Part shown: positions 50,427 to 59,199 of the stretch, one piece after another | How the letters are laid out: every line of letters starts with the position of its first letter | How positions within the stretch are numbered: the first letter of the stretch is position 1 | Assembly (NCBI GenBank): GCA_025127975.1 | Contig: JAHLYQ010000018.1 | Coordinates: 62,001 to 126,000 of the forward strand | From: Synechococcus sp. CS-1331 | GTDB lineage: Bacteria; Cyanobacteriota; Cyanobacteriia; PCC-6307; Cyanobiaceae | Length of the DNA stretch: 64,000 nt | Reading direction: 5' to 3' | The notes under the pieces: model-generated | What the model was told of the DNA's origin: nothing | Database searches by the model: none | What the model saw: the letters and a program-made list of their open reading frames with translations, nothing else | Made by a program: the position numbers and the translations under genes

Positions 50427-50918
50427 ATGAATGTACGGAAGCCCTTGGCGCCGCTGCGCCAGTCCCTGCTGATACCCGACGATTGGCGGGCCTGTCTCGA
50501 CCTCGACAGGGCCAGCCTGGGGGGCCTCTGGAGCGCCAGCCAATGGCAGATTGAGTTGGAGGATCAGGGCCGGTCAGGGGTGGGGCTCTGGCGGGGGGAG
50601 CACCTGCTGGCCATGGCCTGCGGCTGGCTGGTGCTCGATGAACTGCACATCACCCTGGTGGCGGTTGCTCCAGAGCAGAGACGCCTGGGCTTGGGCGGCA
50701 GGGTGCTGGAGGCCCTGCTGGAGATCGCCCGGGCCAGCGGAGCCCTGCACGCAACCCTGGAGGTTGCCCCTGGCAACGGCGCCGCGGTGGCCCTCTATCG
50801 CCGTTGCGGCTTCCGGGATGGGGGGCTGCGTCGCGGTTACTACCGCAATGGGGACGATGCCCTGATCCAATGGCTGCAGCTAACGGCAAGCAAAGATGAA
50901 GAGCCAGGGTGTGGATAA
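50427..50918 (+). CDS. rimI: RimI-like GNAT N-acetyltransferase
   Basis: 163 residues from ATG 50427. GNAT fold with LDELHITLVAVAPEQRRLGL then GGRVLEALLEIARASGALHA (acetyl-CoA loop Q-R-R-x-G-x-G, about residue 90) and TLEVAPGNGAAVALYRRCGF and RDGGLRRGYYRNGDDALIQW, matching RimI-type ribosomal-protein (S18) N-acetyltransferases: x-N-x-A-A-x-x-L-Y-R-x-x-G-F. The actual substrate is not determined. Divergent from lysA; its promoter must lie inside or next to the lysA 5' end. Confidence 0.88.
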   Translation: MNVRKPLAPLRQSLLIPDDWRACLDLDRASLGGLWSASQWQIELEDQGRSGVGLWRGEHLLAMACGWLVLDELHITLVAVAPEQRRLGLGGRVLEALLEIARASGALHATLEVAPGNGAAVALYRRCGFRDGGLRRGYYRNGDDALIQWLQLTASKDEEPGCG

Positions 50919-51082
50919 CCGGCTTTTCTTATTGCTGAAAACCGCTACATCAGCGGCCCAAGTTGTTTGCAAATGCCCGCTGACTGCCTGTAGCAGCAAC
51001 GGATCTGGCTTTCAGCGAACCTAAACCACACCGCACCCGATAACCCTGGTAGCTTGGATCAACTTGTACCAGGCCCCGGCCC

Positions 51083-53617
51083 ATGTTCGAGCGGTTTACC
51101 GAGAAAGCTATCAAGGTGATCATGCTGGCCCAGGAAGAGGCCCGCCGCCTTGGCCACAACTTTGTGGGCACTGAACAGATTCTGCTGGGTCTGATCGGCG
51201 AGGGTACCGGCGTGGCGGCCAAGGTGCTCAAGTCGATGGGCGTCAACCTCAAGGATGCCCGCGTCGAAGTTGAGAAGATCATCGGCCGGGGCTCCGGCTT
51301 CGTGGCCGTCGAGATTCCCTTCACCCCCCGGGCCAAGCGGGTGCTCGAGCTCTCCCTCGAGGAGGCTCGCCAGCTGGGCCACAACTACATCGGCACCGAG
51401 CACCTGCTTCTGGGTCTGATCCGCGAGGGCGAAGGGGTCGCTGCCCGGGTGCTCGAGAACCTCGGCGTCGACCTGGCCAAGGTGCGCACCCAGGTGATCC
51501 GCATGCTCGGCGAAACCGCTGAGGTGAGCGCAGGCGGTGGGGGCGGCAAGGGTTCCACCAAAACCCCCACCCTCGACGAATTCGGCACCAACCTCACCCA
51601 GCAGGCCGCCGACGGCAAGCTCGACCCGGTGGTGGGCCGCCAAAACGAAATTGAGCGGGTGATCCAGATCCTGGGTCGCCGCACCAAGAACAACCCCGTG
51701 CTGATCGGCGAGCCCGGCGTCGGTAAGACCGCCATCGCCGAGGGCCTGGCCCAGCGCATCAACTCCGGCGATATCCCGGACATCCTCGAAGAGAAGCGCG
51801 TTCTCACCCTGGACATCGGACTCCTGGTAGCCGGTACCAAGTACCGCGGTGAATTCGAGGAGCGGCTCAAAAAAATCATGGAGGAGATTCGCAGCGCCGG
51901 CAACGTGATCCTGGTGATCGACGAGGTGCACACCCTGATCGGGGCGGGGGCCGCCGAGGGTGCCATCGATGCCGCCAACATCCTCAAACCAGCCTTGGCG
52001 CGAGGTGAGCTGCAGTGCATCGGCGCCACCACCTTGGATGAATACCGCAAACACATCGAGCGCGATGCCGCCCTCGAACGCCGCTTCCAGCCGGTGATGG
52101 TGGGCGAACCCTCCGTCGATGAAACGATCGAAATTCTGCGCGGCCTCAAGGAGCGCTATGAGACCCACCACCGGCTCAAGATCGCCGATGAGGCCCTGAT
52201 TGCTGCGGCCACCCTGGGTGACCGCTACATCTCCGACCGCTTCCTGCCGGATAAGGCGATTGACCTGGTCGATGAGGCCGGTAGCCGGGTCAGGTTGATG
52301 AATTCGAAGCTGCCCCCGGCCGCTAAGGAGGTGGATAAGCAGTTGCGCTCTGTCCAGAAGGACAAGGAAGATGCCGTGCGCGAGCAGGACTTCACCAAGG
52401 CCGGTGAACTGCGCGACAAGGAGGTGGAGCTGCGCGATCAGATCCGCTCGATCTTGCAGGCCCGCAAGGATGAAGAGCCCGCTGGCAGCAGCGAAGCTGT
52501 TGACGTCGCCCTGACCGATGCCCCCGTCGATCTCGTGCGCACGCCGATGGTCACCGAAGAGGACATCGCCCACATCGTGGCTTCCTGGACCGGCGTGCCG
52601 GTGCAGAAGCTCACCGAGAGCGAATCGGCCAAGTTGCTGAACATGGAGGACACCCTCCACCAGCGTCTGATTGGCCAGGACGAGGCGGTCAAGGCCGTCT
52701 CCCGGGCGATCCGCCGGGCCAGGGTCGGCCTCAAGAACCCCAACCGCCCCATCGCCAGTTTCATCTTCTCCGGCCCAACCGGCGTGGGTAAAACCGAGCT
52801 GACCAAATCCCTGGCGGCTTACTTCTTCGGCAGCGAGGACTCAATGATCCGCCTCGACATGTCCGAATTCATGGAGCGCCACACGGTCAGCAAGCTGATC
52901 GGCTCTCCCCCCGGATATGTGGGCTTCAACGAAGGTGGCCAGCTCACCGAAGCGGTGCGGCGTCGCCCCTACACCGTGGTGCTCTTCGATGAGATCGAGA
53001 AAGCCCATCCCGATGTGTTCAACCTGCTGCTGCAGCTGCTCGAAGACGGTCGCCTGACCGATTCCAAGGGCCGCACGGTCGACTTCAAGAACACCCTGAT
53101 CATCATGACCTCGAACATCGGTTCGAAGGTGATCGAAAAGGGCGGCGGTGGCCTTGGCTTTGAATTCGGCGGTGGGGATGCGGATGAAACCAACTACAAC
53201 CGGATCCGTTCCCTTGTAAATGAGGAGCTCAAGCAGTACTTCCGCCCCGAATTCCTCAACCGTCTCGACGAGATCATCGTCTTCCGTCAACTCACCCGTG
53301 ACGAGGTCAAGATCATCGCCGAGATCATGCTCAAGGAGGTCTTCGGCCGCATGTTGGAGAAAGGTATCGCCCTATCTGTCACTGAGGCCTTCAAGGAGCG
53401 CCTGGTGGAAGAGGGCTACAACCCCTCCTACGGGGCCCGCCCGCTGCGCCGCGCCGTGATGCGCCTGCTCGAAGACTCCCTGGCCGAGGAATTCCTCAGC
53501 GGCCGGATTGGCGATGGCGATTCAGCCCTGGTGGACGTCAACGATGACAAGCAGGTGGTGATACGCAAGCAGACAGCCCTGCCGGCCGAGCTCGAGCTTG
53601 CTGGTGCTGGCGTCTGA
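51083..53617 (+). CDS. clpC: ATP-dependent Clp protease ATPase ClpC
   Basis: 844 residues. AAA+ unfoldase that feeds proteins to ClpP, essential in cyanobacteria. Two Clp-N repeats ([40 protein letters not shown]; then [20 protein letters not shown]), NBD1 Walker [14 protein letters not shown] (about residue 212), [20 protein letters not shown], a UVR-type helix ([17 protein letters not shown], about 435), NBD2 Walker [16 protein letters not shown] (about 565), [20 protein letters not shown] and [20 protein letters not shown]. Full length for ClpC. Confidence 0.97.
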   Translation: MFERFTEKAIKVIMLAQEEARRLGHNFVGTEQILLGLIGEGTGVAAKVLKSMGVNLKDARVEVEKIIGRGSGFVAVEIPFTPRAKRVLELSLEEARQLGHNYIGTEHLLLGLIREGEGVAARVLENLGVDLAKVRTQVIRMLGETAEVSAGGGGGKGSTKTPTLDEFGTNLTQQAADGKLDPVVGRQNEIERVIQILGRRTKNNPVLIGEPGVGKTAIAEGLAQRINSGDIPDILEEKRVLTLDIGLLVAGTKYRGEFEERLKKIMEEIRSAGNVILVIDEVHTLIGAGAAEGAIDAANILKPALARGELQCIGATTLDEYRKHIERDAALERRFQPVMVGEPSVDETIEILRGLKERYETHHRLKIADEALIAAATLGDRYISDRFLPDKAIDLVDEAGSRVRLMNSKLPPAAKEVDKQLRSVQKDKEDAVREQDFTKAGELRDKEVELRDQIRSILQARKDEEPAGSSEAVDVALTDAPVDLVRTPMVTEEDIAHIVASWTGVPVQKLTESESAKLLNMEDTLHQRLIGQDEAVKAVSRAIRRARVGLKNPNRPIASFIFSGPTGVGKTELTKSLAAYFFGSEDSMIRLDMSEFMERHTVSKLIGSPPGYVGFNEGGQLTEAVRRRPYTVVLFDEIEKAHPDVFNLLLQLLEDGRLTDSKGRTVDFKNTLIIMTSNIGSKVIEKGGGGLGFEFGGGDADETNYNRIRSLVNEELKQYFRPEFLNRLDEIIVFRQLTRDEVKIIAEIMLKEVFGRMLEKGIALSVTEAFKERLVEEGYNPSYGARPLRRAVMRLLEDSLAEEFLSGRIGDGDSALVDVNDDKQVVIRKQTALPAELELAGAGV

Positions 53618-53633
53618 AAGTGATCGGGCCGGG

Positions 53634-54740
53634 ATGATCAACCCCGTTAATCACCACTCGATCGCGCCGGCCCAGGTGCTGCGCGGCCCGGGAGCGTGGG
53701 ACCAGGCCCTAGGGCCCATCGCGGCCCTGGCCCAGCGTCCCCTGCTGCTTGGCCGCAGTGCCGCCACCGCTGGTCTGCGCCAGAGCCGCAGGGCCGATCT
53801 GGAGGCCGCCGGTTTGGACGTTTCCACAGCCGAGCTCCGCTACGACTGCTGCGAAGCCGACCTCACCCGGCTCGCCGCTGAACTGGAGCTGCACCGCTCT
53901 GATGCGGTGATCGCCATGGGCGGCGGCAAGGTGCTGGACGCCGGCAAACTGCTCGCCCACCGCCACGGCCTGAGCTGCATCACGGTGCCCACCAGTGCGG
54001 CCACCTGTGCCGGCTGGACGGCCCTGGCCAACGTCTACACCCCCGAGGGCGCCTTTCTGGGCGATGTCGCCCTGGCCCGCTGCCCCGACCTGCTGATCTT
54101 TGACCACAGCCTGGTGCGCTTAGCCCCACCCCGCACCCTGGCCAGCGGCATCGCCGACGCCATGGCCAAGTGGTATGAGGCCTCGGTGAGCAGCGGTTCC
54201 AGCGGCGATGGCCTGGTGCAGCAGACGGTGCAGATGGCCCGGGTGCTGCGCGATCAGCTGATGTTGGAAGCTGAAGCAGCCCTGCACGATCCCCATGGCG
54301 CCGCCTGGGAGCGGGTGGTCGAGGCCTGTGGTTTGACAGCCGGGCTGATCGGTGGCATTGGCGGGGCCCGCTGCCGCACCGTGGCTGCCCATGCTGTGCA
54401 CAACGGCCTTACCCAGCTTCCGGCCAGCCATGGCCATCTGCATGGCGAGAAGGTGGGTTTCGGGGTCCTGGTGCAACTGCGTCTGGAAGAGGTGCTGGGC
54501 GGAAACCAGCTCGCAGCCCAGGCCCGCCGCCAGCTGCTGCCCCTGTTCCGCCGGCTGGGGCTGCCCGTCAACCTGGAGCAGCTGGGCCTGGCGGGGGAGA
54601 GCCTGCAGGAGCTCGAGCAGGCCTGCGCTTTTGCCTGTCGTGCCGATTCCGACCTGCACCACCTGCCCTTTGCGGTGGGCTCCTCGGATCTGCTGGCCGC
54701 CTTGGTGAGCACCTGCAGCAGTGAGCGCCAGCCAGCTTGA
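53634..54740 (+). CDS. Iron-containing alcohol dehydrogenase / glycerol dehydrogenase family
   Basis: 368 residues from ATG 53634 (17 bases after clpC). NAD(P)-binding front end (RPLLLGRSAATAGL), AVIAMGGGKVLDAGKLLAHR with the GGGK, TVPTSAATCAGWTALANVYT, and metal ligands in ASGIADAMAKWYEA, AAHAVHNGLTQLPASHGHLH (HxxxGxxxxxxxHGxxH) and HGEKVGFGVLVQLRL. Resembles glycerol-1-phosphate or glycerol dehydrogenase branch; true substrate unknown. It overlaps the next gene by four bases (TTGA). Confidence 0.88.
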   Translation: MINPVNHHSIAPAQVLRGPGAWDQALGPIAALAQRPLLLGRSAATAGLRQSRRADLEAAGLDVSTAELRYDCCEADLTRLAAELELHRSDAVIAMGGGKVLDAGKLLAHRHGLSCITVPTSAATCAGWTALANVYTPEGAFLGDVALARCPDLLIFDHSLVRLAPPRTLASGIADAMAKWYEASVSSGSSGDGLVQQTVQMARVLRDQLMLEAEAALHDPHGAAWERVVEACGLTAGLIGGIGGARCRTVAAHAVHNGLTQLPASHGHLHGEKVGFGVLVQLRLEEVLGGNQLAAQARRQLLPLFRRLGLPVNLEQLGLAGESLQELEQACAFACRADSDLHHLPFAVGSSDLLAALVSTCSSERQPA

Positions 54741-55639
54741 ACACCCTGGCTGCCCCCGAGCAGGAGCTGGTGCGCGAAGCGGCGCGCAGCCTGCTCGATC
54801 CCCAGGGCCGGGCCCTGGCGGCCCAGGTGGAGTGGTGGCAGCTGCCAGGCCTGGGCCCCAGCGATTGGGGCTCCTGGCCCGTGGCCGTGCTGGGCGAAGG
54901 GCCACCGGTGCTGTTGCTGCACGGCTTCGACAGTTCCTTTCTGGAATTCCGGCGGCTGGCCCCGCTGCTGGCTGCCAGCGGAGCCCAGCTGTTCATCCCC
55001 GACCTGTTTGGCTTCGGTTTCTGTCCCCGACCCGCCGCTGCTGACTACGGCCCCAGCGGCGTGCTGCGCCACCTGGAGCTACTTGTGCGGGCAATTGGCC
55101 AGCGCAACCCAGCTCCCTTGGGCTTGATCGGGGCATCCATGGGCGGTGCGGTGGCGGTGGAGCTGGCCCGGCGCCTACCCCTGCAGGTGGAGCGGCTGCT
55201 GTTGCTTGCGCCCGCCGGCCTCACGGGGCGGCCCATGCCGCTGCCGCCCCTGCTCGATGGTCTGGGGGTGCGCTTTTTGGCCCTGTCTGGGGTGCGCCGG
55301 GGCCTTTGTCGCGCTGCCTTTGCCGACCCCGACAGCGCCGTGGGCCCGGCGGAATTGGAAATCGCCTCCCTGCACCTGCAGAGCCCCGGCTGGGCCGAGG
55401 CCCTGCGACGCTTCGCCCGCTCGGGCGGCTTTGCCGGCTGCGGAGCACCTCTACCCCCGCAGCCGATCAGCGTGCTCTGGGGAGCGGACGATCGCATCCT
55501 GCGGCCTCCGCTGAAACGGGCCGCCCTGGCCCTGTTAGGAGAGCGGGTGAGTGAACTGGAGAACTGCGGCCACCTGCCCCACCTCGACCAAGCCGCCAGC
55601 GTGGTGACCAGCTGGCTAACCCCACCCCCCCGGCCATGA
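54737..55639 (+). CDS. Alpha/beta hydrolase
   Basis: 300 residues starting at TTG 54737, coupled to the dehydrogenase gene. Oxyanion region VLLLHGFDSSFLEFRRLAPL, nucleophile elbow LGLIGASMGGAVAVELA (Ser at GASMG, about residue 134), catalytic Asp in SVLWGADDRILRPPLKRAAL and His in LENCGHLPHLDQA. Complete triad; possible lipid or ester hydrolase. Cyanobacterial thylakoid-related hydrolases of this type exist, but the substrate is unknown. Confidence 0.9.
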   Translation: MNTLAAPEQELVREAARSLLDPQGRALAAQVEWWQLPGLGPSDWGSWPVAVLGEGPPVLLLHGFDSSFLEFRRLAPLLAASGAQLFIPDLFGFGFCPRPAAADYGPSGVLRHLELLVRAIGQRNPAPLGLIGASMGGAVAVELARRLPLQVERLLLLAPAGLTGRPMPLPPLLDGLGVRFLALSGVRRGLCRAAFADPDSAVGPAELEIASLHLQSPGWAEALRRFARSGGFAGCGAPLPPQPISVLWGADDRILRPPLKRAALALLGERVSELENCGHLPHLDQAASVVTSWLTPPPRP

Positions 55640-56298
55640 GCAGTCCAGGCGAAATTTCAGGCGACACCCCGAATGCCAATCCCTCCCGGCCGGTGATGCA
55701 GCTGCTGGCCCGGGGCTTGCAGCTTTGGGTTCGCCAGCAGTGTCAGTCGATAGACAGTCTCGAGATCCGCTTGGAGGGCTCGCCCCTGCAGCTGCTGCGG
55801 GGCCGGCTGGCTGGGGTGCGGCTGCTGGCCAGGCGTGTGGTGTATCAGCAATTCCACCTGGAGCTGGTGGAGTTGGCCAGTGGTCCGATACAGGTGCATG
55901 TCGGCAACCTGCTTAGGGGCCAGCCCCTTCAGCTGGAGCAGGCTTTTCAGATCCAGGGCCAGGTGAGTTTCACCCCTGCTGGCCTGACCCGCTCCCTGGG
56001 CGACCCCCGCTGGCGCTCCCTGGCCGACAGCCTGGGCGAAACCCTGCTGGGAATCGTGCCCCTGGGGGGGGTGCGCATCCACCACGACAAGCTGGTGCTG
56101 ACGGCCCTGGCCCAGGGCCGCCCCGATCCGATCGAACAGGAGACCACCGTTTCCTCCGTCGGCGGCAGTGTGGAGATTCGCTGTGTGGCGGGCAGCCCCA
56201 GCTACCTGCTGCCGATGGATCCCGGCATCACCATCGGCGCTGCCCGCCTGGAGGCGGGCATGCTGCAACTGCTGGGCGACGCCCGGGTCAGCGCTTAG
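55636..56298 (+). CDS. DUF2993 (LmeA-like) protein
   Basis: 220 residues. Family-like order: LLARGLQLWVRQQCQSIDSL, LRGRLAGVRLLARRVVYQQF, LELVELASGPIQVHVGNLL, QPLQLEQAFQIQGQVSFTPA. DUF2993 proteins in cyanobacteria are predicted lipid-binding beta-rich domains (LmeA is a mycobacterial phospholipase/lipid factor); here no signal peptide is seen. Start overlaps the hydrolase stop by four bases; ends overlap cdsA by four bases head to head. Confidence 0.85.
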   Translation: MSSPGEISGDTPNANPSRPVMQLLARGLQLWVRQQCQSIDSLEIRLEGSPLQLLRGRLAGVRLLARRVVYQQFHLELVELASGPIQVHVGNLLRGQPLQLEQAFQIQGQVSFTPAGLTRSLGDPRWRSLADSLGETLLGIVPLGGVRIHHDKLVLTALAQGRPDPIEQETTVSSVGGSVEIRCVAGSPSYLLPMDPGITIGAARLEAGMLQLLGDARVSA

Positions 56299-57155
56299 CG
56301 CTGCACCAGGGGCAGCACCAAGGTGACTAGGGAGTAGACCACCGCCGGCACGAACAGGTAGCTGTCGATCCGATCGAGGACGCCGCCGTGGCCGGGGATT
56401 GCATCGCCGGAGTCCTTCAGGCCCGCATCCCGTTTCATCATCGATTCGGTGAGATCCCCCACCAGGGCGAAGAGGGCCACCACCGCACCCAGCACCGCGC
56501 CGATCAGCCAGCCCCAGCTCCAGCCGATCCAGGTTCCGCCCAGGGCGCCGACCGCCATGGCGCAGCCAACCCCGCCCAGGGCCCCCTCGATGGTTTTGCC
56601 CGGTGATATGGGAGAGAGGGGACGGCGGCCCAGGCGGCGCCCGATCACGTAGGAGCCGATGTCGGTGGCGACGATTAGGAAGCAGGCCAGCAGGGTGAGG
56701 GCCAGGCCGGCCCCCTCCAGCTCCCGCAGGCGGATCCAGTAGCTGGGCAGGAAGCCCAGGTAGAAGAGCCCGAAGATTGAGGCGGCGATGTCGGCAATCG
56801 TGCCGGTTACCGGCTGCAACAACAGCCAGCCGCAGATCACGGCGCCGGAGGCAGGCAGCACCGCCGCCGCCACATCGCCGGCAAACCAATCACCACCCAA
56901 AAGGGCGCTGCCGCTGGCTAGCTGGGTGGTGATCAGCAGCAGCTGGACGGCGACCAGGGTGGTTTTGATGGCCGGCCGGATTCCCTTGAACTGGGCCATC
57001 CGGAAGAACTCCAGCAGCCCCAGGTGCACGATCAGGCCCAGGGCCACCGTGAACCACCATCCCCCCAGCATCACCACCACGAAACCGAAGGCTCCGGCGG
57101 CCCAGCCGCTGAGCAGTCGGGGCAGGGAGGTGGCCGTGCGAGGGGTGGGAATCAA
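56295..57155 (-). CDS. cdsA: Phosphatidate cytidylyltransferase
   Basis: 286 residues. Integral membrane enzyme making CDP-diacylglycerol. Many helices (FGFVVVMLGGWWFTVALGLI, GLALTLLACFLIVATDIGSY, and others) and the signature SPGKTIEGALGGVGCAMAVG plus GDLTESMMKRDAGLKDSGDA, IPGHGGVLDRIDSYLFVP at the C-terminus. It is the last gene of the decarboxylase-cbiT-cdsA operon, 20 bases after cbiT. Confidence 0.95.
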   Translation of the reverse strand: MIPTPRTATSLPRLLSGWAAGAFGFVVVMLGGWWFTVALGLIVHLGLLEFFRMAQFKGIRPAIKTTLVAVQLLLITTQLASGSALLGGDWFAGDVAAAVLPASGAVICGWLLLQPVTGTIADIAASIFGLFYLGFLPSYWIRLRELEGAGLALTLLACFLIVATDIGSYVIGRRLGRRPLSPISPGKTIEGALGGVGCAMAVGALGGTWIGWSWGWLIGAVLGAVVALFALVGDLTESMMKRDAGLKDSGDAIPGHGGVLDRIDSYLFVPAVVYSLVTLVLPLVQR

Positions 57156-57175
57156 GCGGGATTCAGCAACGGCAA

Positions 57176-57811
57176 TCAGCAGGGCGCGCCAGGGGATGGG
57201 CGCTCAGCTGCGATCAGAAAGAGGGGCTCTGCCGCAGCCAGCTTGGCCTGGCTGCCGCGCCGTTGCATGCGGTGCACGGTGGCCTGCACCACCTGCACAT
57301 CCGTGGCTGCCAGCTGGCTGAGGGTATCGGTGGCATCCACCAGCCCCTCGAGGCTGGCGGTGCTGATCACCAGACGCCCCTGGGGAACCAGGGCCTTCCA
57401 TACCGCCAGCAGTACCCCGCCAAGGGGGCGCCCCACCTCCAGCAGCACCCGGTCTGGGTGGGCCGGGAGCTGGGCCAGGTCGTCGGGGGCGGCACCGGCG
57501 TGGATGTGCAGGTTGGTGATCCCAAAGCGGCGCCGGTTCTGCTCCAGCAGCTCGATTGCTTCAGGGTCGCGCTCGAGGGTGTGCACGACTCCCTTGGGCA
57601 TCAGGCGGGCAATCTCCAGGGCCAGGGCACCGGTGCCTCCGCCCACATCCCAAACCAGGGAGTCGGGCCGTGGGCGCAGATGGGCCAGCAGCATCACCCG
57701 CAGCTCCATCGGGGTGGGGCTGAAGCCGGGGGCGTCCACAAAGGAGCTATCCGGCAGGCCGGGAGTGACGAAATCCCACTGGTAGGAATCGGCAGGTGCG
57801 CGCAGGTCCAT
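57176..57811 (-). CDS. cbiT: Precorrin-6B methylase CbiT-like (decarboxylating subunit)
   Basis: 211 residues from ATG 57811. SAM-dependent methyltransferase of the corrin pathway that methylates C-15 and decarboxylates C-12 in cobalamin (pseudocobalamin) synthesis. Seen: DSSFVDAPGFSPTPMELRVM, then LVWDVGGGTGALALEIARLM (motif I, about residue 61), VHTLERDPEAIELLEQNRRR, GAAPDDLAQLPAHPDRVLLE and GRLVISTASLEGLVDATDTL. E at the DxGxGxG-like motif is D-V-G-G-G-T-G. Upstream neighbour is 10 bases away. Confidence 0.88.
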   Translation of the reverse strand: MDLRAPADSYQWDFVTPGLPDSSFVDAPGFSPTPMELRVMLLAHLRPRPDSLVWDVGGGTGALALEIARLMPKGVVHTLERDPEAIELLEQNRRRFGITNLHIHAGAAPDDLAQLPAHPDRVLLEVGRPLGGVLLAVWKALVPQGRLVISTASLEGLVDATDTLSQLAATDVQVVQATVHRMQRRGSQAKLAAAEPLFLIAAERPSPGAPC

Positions 57812-57821
57812 CACCGGGCCC

Positions 57822-59153
57822 CTATGCGGCCACAACCTTCACCGTATCAGCGATCTGGCCGGGCCAAAGGCTGGCCTGCCTCTGGAGCCAGGCGGCGCGA
57901 GCGGGATCGATCCGCTCGCCCGGCACCAGCAGCGGAATGCCAGGGGGATAGGGGCAGAGGGGCTCGGCGGCGATGCGACCGACCGCCGCCGCCAGGGTCA
58001 CGACCTCGCAGGAGGCCCGCCAGGCCAGGCCCAGCGGCAGCTCTGGCTCCCCAACCAGGGGCAGGGGTGGCGCGCTGAAGGGCGGCAGGGGATCGCCACC
58101 CAGGGCATGCCGCAGCCGCTCCAGCTGGCGGGGTAGGCGCCAAACCAGCCCTGCTGGCGGCGCCAGCCCCAGGCAGAAGGTGAGCGCCCCCGGCTCGGGT
58201 AACTCGGCGATCACCTGCCTTTCCAGCAGCCAGGCATCGGCGTCGAGACCGTTGATGCCCAGGGCCGCGGTGTTGAGCACCAGCCGCAGGGGATCGTCGT
58301 TGGCGACCAGGGTCAGCCCGGCCGCCCGGCAGTGGCGCTGCAGCCGCTCCCCCACCCGGCAGGCCCGCCGCCAGCGGCCAAGCCCCGCCGGGCTGGTGAG
58401 CTCGGTGAGGGCCGCCTCGGCGGAGGCCAGCAGTAGGGCGCTCGGGCTGGAGGTCTGCAGCCATAGCAGGGCCCTGGCCAGGGCCTGGCGGTCCACCCGC
58501 TGCCCCTGCAGCAACAGGGCCGCACTCTGGGCCAGACCGCCCGCGGCCTTCTGGCTGGAGAGCACCACCAGATCGGCCCCGGCAGAGAGGGCCTCAGCGC
58601 GGCCATGGGCCTGGTCAACCAGCACCGGTAGGCCGCGCTGCTGGGCCAGGGCCACCAGGGCGGGCAGATCGGCCCGTTGGCCCTGATAGCTGGGCGAAAC
58701 CAGCACCAGGGCAGCCACCGGGCCAGCGACTGCGGCGGCGTCCAGCACCTGGGCCAGGTGGGTCGGGCTGGGGGGCAGCCAGAGGCCGGTTGCCGGATCG
58801 AAGGGCAGGTTGAATAGCAGGGGCCTCAGCTGACCCAGCACGCAGGCATGCAGCAGGGAGCGGTGCAGGTTGCGGGGCAGCAGTACCCGGCTGCCCGGGG
58901 GGGCCAGGGCCAGCAACCCAGCCTGTAGCAGGCCGGTGGCCCCGTTGACCCCAAACCACACCCCATCGGCCCCGAGCTGGCGGGCGCAGCGCCGCTGGGC
59001 CGCGGCCACGGCGCCGCCATCGACCAGGGGACCGCCGAACTGGGGCAATTCCGGCAGGTCCCAGCTGCCTGGCCGCTGGCGCAGCAGGGCCGCCAGGGCC
59101 GGTGAGAGACCCCTGCCGCGGCCGTGGGCCGGTAGGTGCAGCGGCAGACCCAT
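57822..59153 (-). CDS. Orn/Lys/Arg decarboxylase-family PLP protein
   Basis: 443 residues. PLP-dependent fold type I: LPAHGRGRGLSPALAALLRQ, ELPQFGGPLVDGGAVAAAQR, FGVNGATGLLQAGLLALAPP, LVSPSYQGQRADLPALVALA, VDQAHGRAEALSAGADLVVL and the PLP lysine in SSQKAAGGLAQSAALLLQGQ (family: S-x-H-K; His is Gln here). The C-terminal domain is short. Could decarboxylate arginine or lysine in polyamine synthesis; the altered His and short tail leave room for another role. Start ATG 59153 abuts the aarF-like gene. Confidence 0.82.
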   Translation of the reverse strand: MGLPLHLPAHGRGRGLSPALAALLRQRPGSWDLPELPQFGGPLVDGGAVAAAQRRCARQLGADGVWFGVNGATGLLQAGLLALAPPGSRVLLPRNLHRSLLHACVLGQLRPLLFNLPFDPATGLWLPPSPTHLAQVLDAAAVAGPVAALVLVSPSYQGQRADLPALVALAQQRGLPVLVDQAHGRAEALSAGADLVVLSSQKAAGGLAQSAALLLQGQRVDRQALARALLWLQTSSPSALLLASAEAALTELTSPAGLGRWRRACRVGERLQRHCRAAGLTLVANDDPLRLVLNTAALGINGLDADAWLLERQVIAELPEPGALTFCLGLAPPAGLVWRLPRQLERLRHALGGDPLPPFSAPPLPLVGEPELPLGLAWRASCEVVTLAAAVGRIAAEPLCPYPPGIPLLVPGERIDPARAAWLQRQASLWPGQIADTVKVVAA

Positions 59154-59199
59154 GGGTGGGCGGATCGCGTTTCTAGAGTCTGACGAGCGAACGGCTGCC